In this document: one piece after another, positions 9,412 through 16,666 of the stretch
Numbering within the stretch: position 1 is the first letter of the stretch
Layout of the letters: each line of letters begins with the position of its first letter
Origin: Amycolatopsis sp. CA-128772
GTDB taxonomy: Bacteria; Actinomycetota; Actinomycetes; Mycobacteriales; Pseudonocardiaceae
Direction: 5' to 3'
DNA length: 64,000 nucleotides
NCBI RefSeq assembly: GCF_002904295.1
Contig: NZ_PPHG01000018.1
Span: 124,001 to 188,000 of the forward strand
Made by a program: the position numbers and the translations under genes
Notes under the pieces: generated by a model
Seen by the model: only the letters and a program-made list of their open reading frames with translations
What the model was told of the DNA's origin: nothing
Databases searched by the model: none

Positions 9412-10188
9412 ATGCCCGAAGTATCACTACGCGCGACGACCGTCCACTACGACCGCACCGGCGACGGCCCCGCCCTGCTCCTGCTGCACGGCACCGCCGC
9501 ATCCCGTGAACAGTGGGCGCCGCTGACCGCGCAGGCGGCCGGCTTCACCGTCCTGGCCCCCGACTTCCCCGGCTCCGGCCTGACCACCGACGACGGCGGC
9601 CCGCTCACCGTCGAAGCCCTCGCCGCCCAAGCCGAGGCCGTCCTGGACCACGCCGGCTTCGCCACCGCCCACGTCGCCGGGCACTCGCTCGGCGCGGTCG
9701 TGGCCGCCCACCTGGCCGGTACCCGCCCGGACCGCGTCCGGAAAGCGGTCCTGCACGCCGCCTGGCCGGTCACCGACACCCGCCAGGACGCCGAATTCCG
9801 CTACTGGCTCGACCTGCTCGCCACCGGCACCTTCGCCCGGATGCTCCCGCTGATGGCGTTCGGCCCGCGCTACTGGGACCAGGCCACCGCCGACAGCAAC
9901 GAACAGCTGATCAAGACCCTGGAAACGGTGATCCAGCCCGGCACGGACCGGCAGGTCGCCGCGGACCGGGCCGTCGACCTGCGGCCGGTCCTCGGCCGGA
10001 TCACCGCGCCCGTCCTGGTGCTCGGCAGCGCGCACGACCGGATCGTCACCGCGGACCAGCACCGTGCCCTGGTCGCGGCGATCCCGGACGCACGCGCCGC
10101 CGAGATCGACGCGGGGCACGGCGCCCCGGCCGAGCTGCCGGACGAGTTCGCCCGGCTCGTGCTGGACTTCGTCAGCGCCGCGCCCTGA
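9412..10188 (+). CDS. Alpha/beta hydrolase, second of the pair
   Basis: This 258-residue hydrolase has HGTAA as the oxyanion region, the nucleophile elbow GHSLG, an acid in GSAHDRI and a His in DAGHGAP, so the triad looks complete. ATG 9412 is preceded by AAGGAG 10 nt upstream, and the gene begins 13 nt after the first hydrolase. The proteins resemble each other in fold and N-terminus (RYDxxGxGPALLLxHG type) but are clearly diverged. They may act in series or on related esters or lactones under LysR control. Confidence 0.9.
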   Translation: MPEVSLRATTVHYDRTGDGPALLLLHGTAASREQWAPLTAQAAGFTVLAPDFPGSGLTTDDGGPLTVEALAAQAEAVLDHAGFATAHVAGHSLGAVVAAHLAGTRPDRVRKAVLHAAWPVTDTRQDAEFRYWLDLLATGTFARMLPLMAFGPRYWDQATADSNEQLIKTLETVIQPGTDRQVAADRAVDLRPVLGRITAPVLVLGSAHDRIVTADQHRALVAAIPDARAAEIDAGHGAPAELPDEFARLVLDFVSAAP

Positions 10189-10206
10189 GCACCACCGCGG
10201 CCGGCT

Positions 10207-10842
10207 TCACCCGTCGGCCGGGTCGCCGTCGCCCTGCTCACGGTAGGTGATCAAGGTGCGCCAGAACAGCAACGGCCGGACCGTGCTGCCGGGCAGCAGC
10301 CGGGCCGACTCGCGGCGCAGCTCGGCCAGCGTCGGGTAGTCGTCGAAGACGGGGGCCTTCGGACCGTCTTCGGGGCCGCCGTTCAGCCGCTCGCCGGCGT
10401 AGACGATCAGCCGCGCGAGCGCGTTGACCGGGACCGCGGCCAGTGCCTGCGCCCAGTCCACCGGCGTGCTCGGCCGGGCCAGGCCGAGCACCGCGAGCAC
10501 CCCGCCCGGCACCAGCGCGCGGCGCAGCTTGGTGACCGTCCCGAACGGCAGGTGGTGCAGCGACGCGATGCACGAGATGTAGTCGTAGTGCGCCTCGGGC
10601 AGGGGGTCGGTGGTGACGTCGGCCTGCCGGTAGACGATCTCGCCCGGCCCCGGCGAACCCAGTCCGGCCGCCGCCGCCACCATCGCCGCCGAGACGTCGA
10701 GCGCCTCCACCGCCATGCCGGTCGCGGCCAGCCGCCGGGCGAACCGGCCGGTGCCGCAGCCGACGTCCAGCGCGATCCCCGGTCCCGGCGGCAGCAGGTC
10801 CAGCAGCAGCGGGTGGTAGTGGTCGTTGTGGTTGAACGGCAT
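10207..10842 (-). CDS. Class I SAM-dependent methyltransferase
   Basis: The protein is about 211 residues from ATG 10842; a GTG at 10869 would add nine. Motif I, LDVGCGTGRFARRLA, binds SAM, followed by the acidic residue of motif II (ALDVS) and post-motif LRRALVPGGVLAVLG. The N-terminus MPFNHNDHYHPLLLDLLP is characteristic of a small actinobacterial methyltransferase group. The substrate is unknown. It lies convergent to the second hydrolase (19 bp gap) and divergent from folC. Confidence 0.87.
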   Translation of the reverse strand: MPFNHNDHYHPLLLDLLPPGPGIALDVGCGTGRFARRLAATGMAVEALDVSAAMVAAAAGLGSPGPGEIVYRQADVTTDPLPEAHYDYISCIASLHHLPFGTVTKLRRALVPGGVLAVLGLARPSTPVDWAQALAAVPVNALARLIVYAGERLNGGPEDGPKAPVFDDYPTLAELRRESARLLPGSTVRPLLFWRTLITYREQGDGDPADG

Positions 10843-10916
10843 GCGTCGAGAGTGCCACTCGTCACGCACGTAGACTCGGAAGGCAAGTGCGAAAACCCCA
10901 GGCCGGAGGAGATTCA

Positions 10917-12572
10917 GTGCCGCAGGATGAGACAGGTCGCAGGCCGGACCTGTCGGATCTGGACAGTTTCGCGGGCGTCGACGAACTGGGGACGTCGGGC
11001 TACGAGGAGTCCGACGACCACGACCCGGAGCTGGACGTCCGGGACACCGCGTTCGAAGCCGGCGGCGGCTCGCGCGGCGGGATCGGCGGTGTCGGCCAGC
11101 TCGGCGACAACCTCGCCACCGGCCCGGTGCCCGACCTCACCGTGCCCGGGGACACCGAGCTGCACGAGCTCGACGACCAGGGCGAACAAGTCCAGTACGG
11201 CGACCCGGACGGCCCCGAGGCGCGCCGCGAGCTGATGGCCGTCGAAGCCGAGCTGAACCAGCGCTGGCCGGAGACGAAGATCGAGCCGTCGCTGACCCGG
11301 ATCTCCGCGCTGACGCAGCTGCTGGGCGAGCCGAACCGCGGCTACCCGGTGCTGCACGTCGCCGGCACGAACGGCAAAGGCTCGACGGCCCGGATGATCG
11401 ACGCGCTGCTGACCCGGATGGGCCTGCGCGTCGGCCGCTACACGAGCCCGCACCTGCAGCTGGTCACCGAGCGGATCGCGCTCGACGGCCGGCCGATCTC
11501 CGCCACGCGCTACGCCGAGCTGTGGCACGACATCGCGCCGTACGTGTCCATGGTGGACGGTGCTTCGGCGGACGGCGTCGAGCTGAGCAAGTTCGAGATC
11601 CTGACCGGGATGGCGTTCGCCGCGTTCGCCGACGCCCCGGTCGAGGCCGCGGTGCTCGAAGCGGGCCTGGGCGGCGCCTGGGACGCCACGAACGTCGCGG
11701 ACGCCGACGTCGCCGTCATCACCCCGATCGGCCTGGACCACGTCGAGTACCTGGGGCCCGACGCGGTCAGCGCGGCGCGCGAAAAGGCGGGCATCATCAA
11801 GCCCGGCTCGGTCGCGGTGATCGCCGAGCAGGACCCCGAGGTGCTCAAGGTGCTGCTGGAGCGCGCGGTCGAGGTCGACGCCGCGGTCGCGCGCGCGGGC
11901 AGCGAGTTCGGCGTGCTGGAGAAGGAGGTCGCGGTCGGCGGGCAGCTGCTGAAGCTGCAGGGCCTCGGCGGCGTGTACGACCAGATCTTCCTCCCGCTGC
12001 ACGGCGCCCACCAGGCCGCGAACGCCGCGCTGGCGCTGGCCGCGGTCGAGGCGTTCTTCGGCGCGGGCAAGGACAAGCAGCTGGTGGTCGAGGCGGTGCG
12101 CGAGGCGTTCGCCGAGGTCGAGACGCCGGGCCGGCTCGAGCGCGTCCGCTCGGCGCCGACGGTGCTGCTCGACGCGGCGCACAACCCGCACGGCGCCCGC
12201 GCGCTCGCGACGACGGTGTCCGAGGAGTTCGCCTTCCGCCGCCTGGTCGCGGTGGTCGGCGTGATGGCCGAGAAGGACGCCCACGGCATCCTCGACGCCC
12301 TCGAGCCGGTGGTCTCGGACATCGTCGTGACGCGCAACTCCTCGCCGCGGTCGATGCCGCTGGAAGAGCTCAACGCGCTGGCGATCTCGGTGTTCGGCGA
12401 GGACCGCGTGGTCGCCGAAACGGACCTGGAGACGGCGATCGAGACGGCGATCGCGCTGGTGGAGACCAACGACGACCCCGAAGAGTCCCTGTCCGGCGGC
12501 GGCGTGCTGGTCACCGGCTCGGTGGTCACCGCGGGCGAGGCGCGCACGCTGTTCGGGAAGGAGCCCGCGTGA
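10917..12572 (+). CDS. folC: Folylpolyglutamate/dihydrofolate synthase
   Basis: This Mur-ligase-type enzyme adds glutamate to folates and, in many bacteria, to dihydropteroate. It has the ATP loop HVAGTNGKGSTARM (about residue 150), the folate-site region TSPHLQ-VTERI and the glutamate-ligase domain marker LDAAHNPHGARAL. The total length is 551 residues, about 100 more than typical FolC, because of an acidic, low-complexity N-terminal extension (about 1-105) rich in Asp, Glu and Gly. GTG 10917 is preceded by GGAGGAG. An ATG at 11235 sits exactly where normal family members begin. The stop overlaps the next gene by GTGA, so the two are co-translated. Confidence 0.95.
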   Translation: MPQDETGRRPDLSDLDSFAGVDELGTSGYEESDDHDPELDVRDTAFEAGGGSRGGIGGVGQLGDNLATGPVPDLTVPGDTELHELDDQGEQVQYGDPDGPEARRELMAVEAELNQRWPETKIEPSLTRISALTQLLGEPNRGYPVLHVAGTNGKGSTARMIDALLTRMGLRVGRYTSPHLQLVTERIALDGRPISATRYAELWHDIAPYVSMVDGASADGVELSKFEILTGMAFAAFADAPVEAAVLEAGLGGAWDATNVADADVAVITPIGLDHVEYLGPDAVSAAREKAGIIKPGSVAVIAEQDPEVLKVLLERAVEVDAAVARAGSEFGVLEKEVAVGGQLLKLQGLGGVYDQIFLPLHGAHQAANAALALAAVEAFFGAGKDKQLVVEAVREAFAEVETPGRLERVRSAPTVLLDAAHNPHGARALATTVSEEFAFRRLVAVVGVMAEKDAHGILDALEPVVSDIVVTRNSSPRSMPLEELNALAISVFGEDRVVAETDLETAIETAIALVETNDDPEESLSGGGVLVTGSVVTAGEARTLFGKEPA

Positions 12573-12967
12573 CGTCGCAGCCTCAGGAGAAGCCGAAGCC
12601 GAAGGACCCGATGAAGGGCTTCCGCGGCGTGATGTCGGGGACGCTGATCATGGAGGCGATCACGGTCGCCCTCGCCCTCCCGGTGGTGAACAAGCTCGGC
12701 GGCGGAATCTCCACGGGCACCGGCTGGACGGTCATCGCGGTGGCCGCCCTGCTGATCGTCACGTGCGGGTTCGTCAAGCGCCCGTGGGCGGTGCCGGTGA
12801 TCCTCGGCCTGCAGGTGGTGTTGATCGCGCTGGTGGTCTGGCTGCCCGCGATCGCCGTGCTGGGGGTCATCTTCCTGGCCGTCTGGGCCTGGCTGCTGTG
12901 GCTGCGCCGCGACGTCGCCCGCCGGCTGGCGGCGGGGACGCTGGCGAGCCAGCAGCCCCAGCCGTGA
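12569..12967 (+). CDS. DUF4233 membrane protein
   Basis: This 132-residue protein has three to four hydrophobic segments after a Lys/Pro-rich N-terminus (QPQEKPKPKDPMKGF). The first segment begins with the conserved run FRGVMSGTLIMEAI. The GTG start overlaps the folC TGA. The DUF4233 gene between folC and ndk is conserved in actinobacteria, including mycobacteria, but its role is unknown. Here about 7.8 kb of accessory DNA separates it from ndk. Confidence 0.88.
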   Translation: MTSQPQEKPKPKDPMKGFRGVMSGTLIMEAITVALALPVVNKLGGGISTGTGWTVIAVAALLIVTCGFVKRPWAVPVILGLQVVLIALVVWLPAIAVLGVIFLAVWAWLLWLRRDVARRLAAGTLASQQPQP

Positions 12968-13020
12968 CATTTCGCTCCCGTCGTGCGACTCCTTGAAGGA
13001 ATCGTCGATGGGAGCGAGCC

Positions 13021-13947
13021 TTGGCCAGGAAAGCCCTGCTCATCACCTTCACCTCGTACGACCCCCGTCGTTCCGCACGCCCGGCCGGAGTCAAATCGAC
13101 TTCCAGGGGCTCTATGATGTCCTTCGCGATCCGGACATCGGCCGCCCGTGTCTCAGGCGGATGATCGTTCTCGACTTCTCCTGTTCCGGCTTGTTCATGG
13201 CGGCCTTGAAGAACCGGCGGAGTCCCTCGACGACGACGCTCGCCGTCGCAGCCACCAGCGCCCACCGGGACGTCCGGGCAGAGGCGGAGTGGTCCGGCGG
13301 ACTGCTCACCGAGCGGCTGATCGACGGGTTGCGGACAGGGGCCGCCGATCTTGACCAGAACGGGGTGGTGACGGGACAGGGATTCGCGGACCACCTCGTC
13401 TGGCTCGCCGGAACGGAGCTGCAGCAGCCGGCGACGTATCGGCAGGGCTCTGTGGCCGACCTCGAAGTCGCCTGGAACCCTAGCTCGCCGAACGTGCAGG
13501 CGACCACGTCGGTCGTCGCCGAGGTGGCTCAGGACGACCCGCCGGGTTCCGACGTCGACTGGCGATGCACCTGCCGACCGGGATCTCCTCGACCGTGAGG
13601 CGCTCGCGAGCGTGGTCCGCGACCGCCTCGCTTACAGCATTTTCCGCTGCGTCCGCACCCTCGAAGGGGATACGCCGAGCCGGGACCCGCTGGCCTTGTG
13701 GAGCATCGTGCGGATGCGCCGGCCGAGCCTGTTCGACTACCTGGAATCGTGCCCCGAGGCCGTCGCCGGAGTCCTGGAGCCGATCTTGGTGGCCGGCCAC
13801 TTCCCCACGGACTTGCACGGCGTGGCGACGTCCGCGCCGGTGCGGGAGGTGTTCACCTCGGCGCTGGGCGGGCCGCTGACGGCCGTCAGGATCCGGCAGT
13901 GCGCGGGAGAGCCCGTCACGGGTGCTGGCAGGCCCGCACCTCGGTGA
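13021..13947 (+). pseudogene. Decayed caspase-like (peptidase C14) gene
   Basis: The pieces read as a bacterial caspase broken by frame changes and an internal deletion. From TTG 13021 one frame gives ARKALLITFTSYDPR, a typical caspase beta-strand 1. The match then shifts frame near 13068 to FRTPGRSQIDFQGLYDVLRD, and jumps straight to RRMIVLDFSCSG. The roughly 100 residues that should hold the catalytic His are missing, and the usual DCCxSG cysteine motif reads DFSCSG. The p10-like part (LAVAATSAHRD..., WSGGLLTERLIDGLRTGAAD) follows, then another frame change near 13560 leads into a C-terminal domain (13566-13947, SVVRDRLAYSIFRCVRTL) that I do not recognise. Loss of the catalytic dyad makes activity unlikely. 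The 3' end overlaps the arsR gene on the other strand. Confidence 0.72.
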
Positions 13948-14218
13948 TGACGGCGTCGAGCGCGTCCAAGGCGTCCGCCGGTACGTCGAGGCGGTAGATC
14001 CGGTGCGGACCCGACCGGCTCACGGTCAGCAGGCGGGCGTCGAGCAGGATCCGCAGGTGCCGCGACACGGTGGACTGCGGCAGGCCCAGGGCCGCCTGGA
14101 CCTCGCCGACCGTGGCGGACCCGCCGCGGTCGAGGAACACGCCGACGATCTGCACCCGGGTCGCTTCGCCGAGCGCCCGCAGCACGGGCAGGGCGGTGGT
14201 GAGGGCGTCCCGGATCAC
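13916..14218 (-). CDS. ArsR-family transcriptional regulator
   Basis: This 100-residue winged-helix protein has the ArsR core VLRALGEATRVQIVGVFLDRG, the helix-turn-helix TVGEVQAALGLPQSTVSRHL, and a beta-wing ending in GPHRIYRLD. No cysteine metal motif (ELCVC) is present, so it is not a classical arsenic or cadmium sensor. GTG 14218 overlaps the TGA of the upstream dehydrogenase-like gene (GTGA), so the two are translationally coupled. Confidence 0.88.
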   Translation of the reverse strand: MIRDALTTALPVLRALGEATRVQIVGVFLDRGGSATVGEVQAALGLPQSTVSRHLRILLDARLLTVSRSGPHRIYRLDVPADALDALDAVITEVRACQHP

Positions 14219-15060
14219 GCGGGCACCTGCTCCAGCAGCTCTTCGAGCTCCCCGGTCGGCAGGCCGTGCTGCCGGCCCAGGTCGACCCAGTCCCGCAGCA
14301 TCCGGACCGTCTGCGGCCCGTGCCCGCCGAAGTGGCCGCGGAGGTAGCCCGGCACGTCGAACGGGGCCAGCCGGGGCAGCAGGGTCAGCGCCGCGAGCAC
14401 GCCTTGCGAGCGCACCGGACGCGGATTCCGGCCGCCGTACCCGGCCGCGACCGCGGTGCGGGCCTGGGTCGCGGCCGCCGCGAGCTGCCGCGACGACCGG
14501 CGGGTCGCCGGCAGGTCGAACCCCGCCGCGTGCAGCCCGGCCACGACGGGCATCGTCGTCGCCGCGGACACCAGGGGAGCCGCGAGCGGGGCGGTCCGCG
14601 ACCACCGCGGCCGGGCGAACAGGGACCGCAGCGAAGACGACGCGGGACCGGCGACGGTGAACCGGACCCGCGCCGGCGGCCACCACCACGTCGGATCGGC
14701 GCCGCCGGCGAAGAACTCGGGAACCACCAGCCCCCACGGCCGATCGCCCGCCAGCTCACGAAGCAGTTCGACCTCCGACGGCACCTGCGTGACCGCCGCG
14801 ACGACCGCCGGCTGCGCGAGCAGCTCGGCGACGCCCGGCGAGGCGGGCGAGGCGGTGCTGATCACCACGTCCCAGCCTGCGCCGGCGGTCGTCAGTTCGA
14901 CGCGCCGCCCGGCCTGCCCGGACCTCCGGAGCCGGCGGGTCCCGACGAGCCGGGACGCCGCCGTCCGTTCGCGCACCGCGAGCCCGACCTGGTGACCCTC
15001 GGCCAACGATGTTGCCAGCACCCGGGCCACCGGACCCCGGCCCACCACGAGAACACGCAT
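14215..15060 (-). CDS. Ketopantoate-reductase-like NAD(P)-binding protein
   Basis: The 281-residue product opens with a Rossmann fold (VLVVGRGPVARVLATSLAEG; the usual GxGxxG reads GRGPVA) and an arginine-rich region suited to NADPH (AVRERTAASRL). This resembles ApbA/PanE-type reductases. The C-terminal half is helical but lacks clear PanE catalytic motifs, so true ketopantoate reductase activity is doubtful. It is coupled to the arsR gene downstream and preceded by an AT-rich palindrome, suggesting the ArsR protein controls this two-gene unit. Confidence 0.7.
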   Translation of the reverse strand: MRVLVVGRGPVARVLATSLAEGHQVGLAVRERTAASRLVGTRRLRRSGQAGRRVELTTAGAGWDVVISTASPASPGVAELLAQPAVVAAVTQVPSEVELLRELAGDRPWGLVVPEFFAGGADPTWWWPPARVRFTVAGPASSSLRSLFARPRWSRTAPLAAPLVSAATTMPVVAGLHAAGFDLPATRRSSRQLAAAATQARTAVAAGYGGRNPRPVRSQGVLAALTLLPRLAPFDVPGYLRGHFGGHGPQTVRMLRDWVDLGRQHGLPTGELEELLEQVPA

Positions 15061-15077
15061 GCCCGCACTATATCCGC

Positions 15078-15089
15078 ATATCCGGATAT
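15078..15089. promoter_or_regulatory. AT-rich palindrome, likely ArsR operator
   Basis: The perfect palindrome ATATCCGGATAT lies 18 bp before the start of the reductase-arsR unit, with a half-site repeat (ATATCCG) at 15070-15076. It is the only AT-rich spot in this region and fits an ArsR operator overlapping the promoter. Confidence 0.55.
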
Positions 15090-15094
15090 AATGC

Positions 15095-15988
15095 TCAGAG
15101 GTAGTCGCCGTGCTCGATGTCGTCGAGCAGGGTCGGCTGCGTCGGTGACCAGCCCAGCTGCTCCCGCGTGAAGGCGCTGGAGACGGGCGCGTCGAAGCCG
15201 TAGACCGTGGCCATGAACGGGCTCGCGTAGTGGCCCGCCGCTTCGTCCGGCGTCAGCGACACCACGGGCAGGTCCAGGCCGCGCCCGATCGTCTCGGCGA
15301 TGCTCCGGAACGGGACGTTCTCCGCGGCTCCGTGCAGCACGCTGCCGGCCGGCGCCTGCTCCAGGGCCAGGCGGAACAGGACCGCCGCGTCGAGCCGGTG
15401 CACCGCAGGCCAGCGGTTGCCGCCGTCGCCGACGTAGGCCGATTTCCCGGTCTTGCGCGCGGTGTCGACGAGCATGCCGATGAAGCCGTGGTCGCCCGGG
15501 CCGTGGACGGTCGGCGCGAGCCGGACGACGCTCGCGCGCACGCCGCGAGCGGCGAAGTCCAGGCAGGCCCGTTCGCCGGCGATCCGGAACGCGGCGAGCC
15601 CGGACGCGTCGGGCTCGTCCTGCTCGGTGCTCTCCCGGCCGGCGGGCATGACCAGCGTGCCGGACGTGCTGACGAACGGTTTGCCGGTCTGCTCCAGCGC
15701 GTGGCCGAGCGCCTCGATCGCCGTCCGGTCCCGCCGCATCATGTCGTCCGGGTCGCTGAAGTCGCCGCCGAAGGCCATGTGCAGGACGCCGTCGGCGGCT
15801 TCGGCGCCGGCGCGCAGGCTGCCGAGGTCGTCCAGTGCGCCGGGGTGCGGGGTGGCGCCGAGCGCTTCCAGCCGGGCGGCGGCCGCGTCCGAACGAGCGA
15901 GGCCGGTGACGGTGTGGCCGGCCGCGATCAGCCCGGCGACGACGGCGGGGCCGGTCAGGCCGGAACCGCCGGTGACGAAGACGTGCAT
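15095..15988 (-). CDS. NAD-dependent epimerase/dehydratase-like SDR
   Basis: This 297-residue extended/atypical SDR has the nucleotide-binding motif VTGGSGLTGPAVVAGLIAAG at the N-terminus, an STSGTLVMP segment and a conserved VVRLAPTVHGPGDHGFI region. The canonical YxxxK is not obvious. Proteins of this group are often paired with a TetR repressor; here the divergent TetR gene and paired operators support that. The substrate is unknown; NAD(P)-dependent reduction or epimerisation of a small carbonyl compound is likely. Confidence 0.85.
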   Translation of the reverse strand: MHVFVTGGSGLTGPAVVAGLIAAGHTVTGLARSDAAAARLEALGATPHPGALDDLGSLRAGAEAADGVLHMAFGGDFSDPDDMMRRDRTAIEALGHALEQTGKPFVSTSGTLVMPAGRESTEQDEPDASGLAAFRIAGERACLDFAARGVRASVVRLAPTVHGPGDHGFIGMLVDTARKTGKSAYVGDGGNRWPAVHRLDAAVLFRLALEQAPAGSVLHGAAENVPFRSIAETIGRGLDLPVVSLTPDEAAGHYASPFMATVYGFDAPVSSAFTREQLGWSPTQPTLLDDIEHGDYL

Positions 15989-16004
15989 GGGCTCTCCCGG
16001 GTAG

Positions 16005-16054
16005 TGACAGTGACTGACACCAACAACCGTAGCTCGTAATGTCAGTGACTGGCG
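16005..16054. promoter_or_regulatory. Two TetR operator copies between epimerase and tetR
   Basis: Two sites share the 9-bp core CAGTGACTG: TGACAGTGACTGACA (16005-16019) and TGTCAGTGACTGGCG (16040-16054), 35 bp apart centre to centre. Both are imperfect dyads and lie in the 85-bp divergent promoter, so one TetR protein probably represses both genes. Confidence 0.65.
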
Positions 16055-16073
16055 TTACGGGTAAGCTGACCCG

Positions 16074-16643
16074 GTGCCACGCAGCGGGGAAGAAGCGCGC
16101 CGCCGCCTCCAGCAGGCGGCCCTGGAGCTGTACGGAGAGCGGGGTTTCGACCGGACGACGACGGCCGAAATCGCCGCCCGGGCCGGCGTCACCGAGCGCA
16201 CGTTCTTCCGGCACTTCCCGGACAAGCGCGAAGTGCTGTTCGACGGCGAAGCCGCCCTGCGCGCGGACCTGACCCGGTCGGTGGCCGACGCTCCCGAGGG
16301 CTTGTCGCCGCTCGAAGTGCTGCTCCGCGCCTTCCGGAAGGCCGGGAAGATCCTCGAGCAGAACCGGCCGTTCGCCGAACCGCGGCTCGCGGTCATCGCC
16401 GCGACCCCGGCGTTGCGCGAGCGCGACCTGGCCAAGGCCGCGGCGATGGCCGACGCCCTGGCGGCGGCGCTGCGCGAGCGGGGCGTCGGCGACCGGCTCG
16501 CCGCGCTGGCCGCCCACGTCGGCTGGGTCACCTTCCACCACGCGGCCGGCGCCTGGATCCGGGAATCCGCGCGCAGCCTGGACGAGCACCTCGACGAGGC
16601 GTTCGCCGATCTGCGCGCGCTGTCGGCGGAGGCGAGCGGCTGA
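16074..16643 (+). CDS. TetR-family transcriptional regulator
   Basis: The protein is 189 residues from GTG 16074. The helix-turn-helix at about residues 25-45 (TTTAEIAARAGVTERTFFRHFPDKREVLF) is textbook TetR with F-F-R-H-F in the recognition helix. The C-terminal ligand domain is helical and Ala/Arg-rich. It is divergent from the epimerase-like SDR and presumably represses it until a substrate-like inducer binds. Confidence 0.93.
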   Translation: MPRSGEEARRRLQQAALELYGERGFDRTTTAEIAARAGVTERTFFRHFPDKREVLFDGEAALRADLTRSVADAPEGLSPLEVLLRAFRKAGKILEQNRPFAEPRLAVIAATPALRERDLAKAAAMADALAAALRERGVGDRLAALAAHVGWVTFHHAAGAWIRESARSLDEHLDEAFADLRALSAEASG

Positions 16644-16666
16644 GTGCCCGCCTCCGCCGGGGCCCC

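Noticed and set aside
14215..15060. Genuine ketopantoate reductase (panE)
   Set aside because: The Rossmann start fits, but the GxGxxG is altered and the C-terminal catalytic Lys/Glu motifs of PanE are not visible, so no symbol is given.
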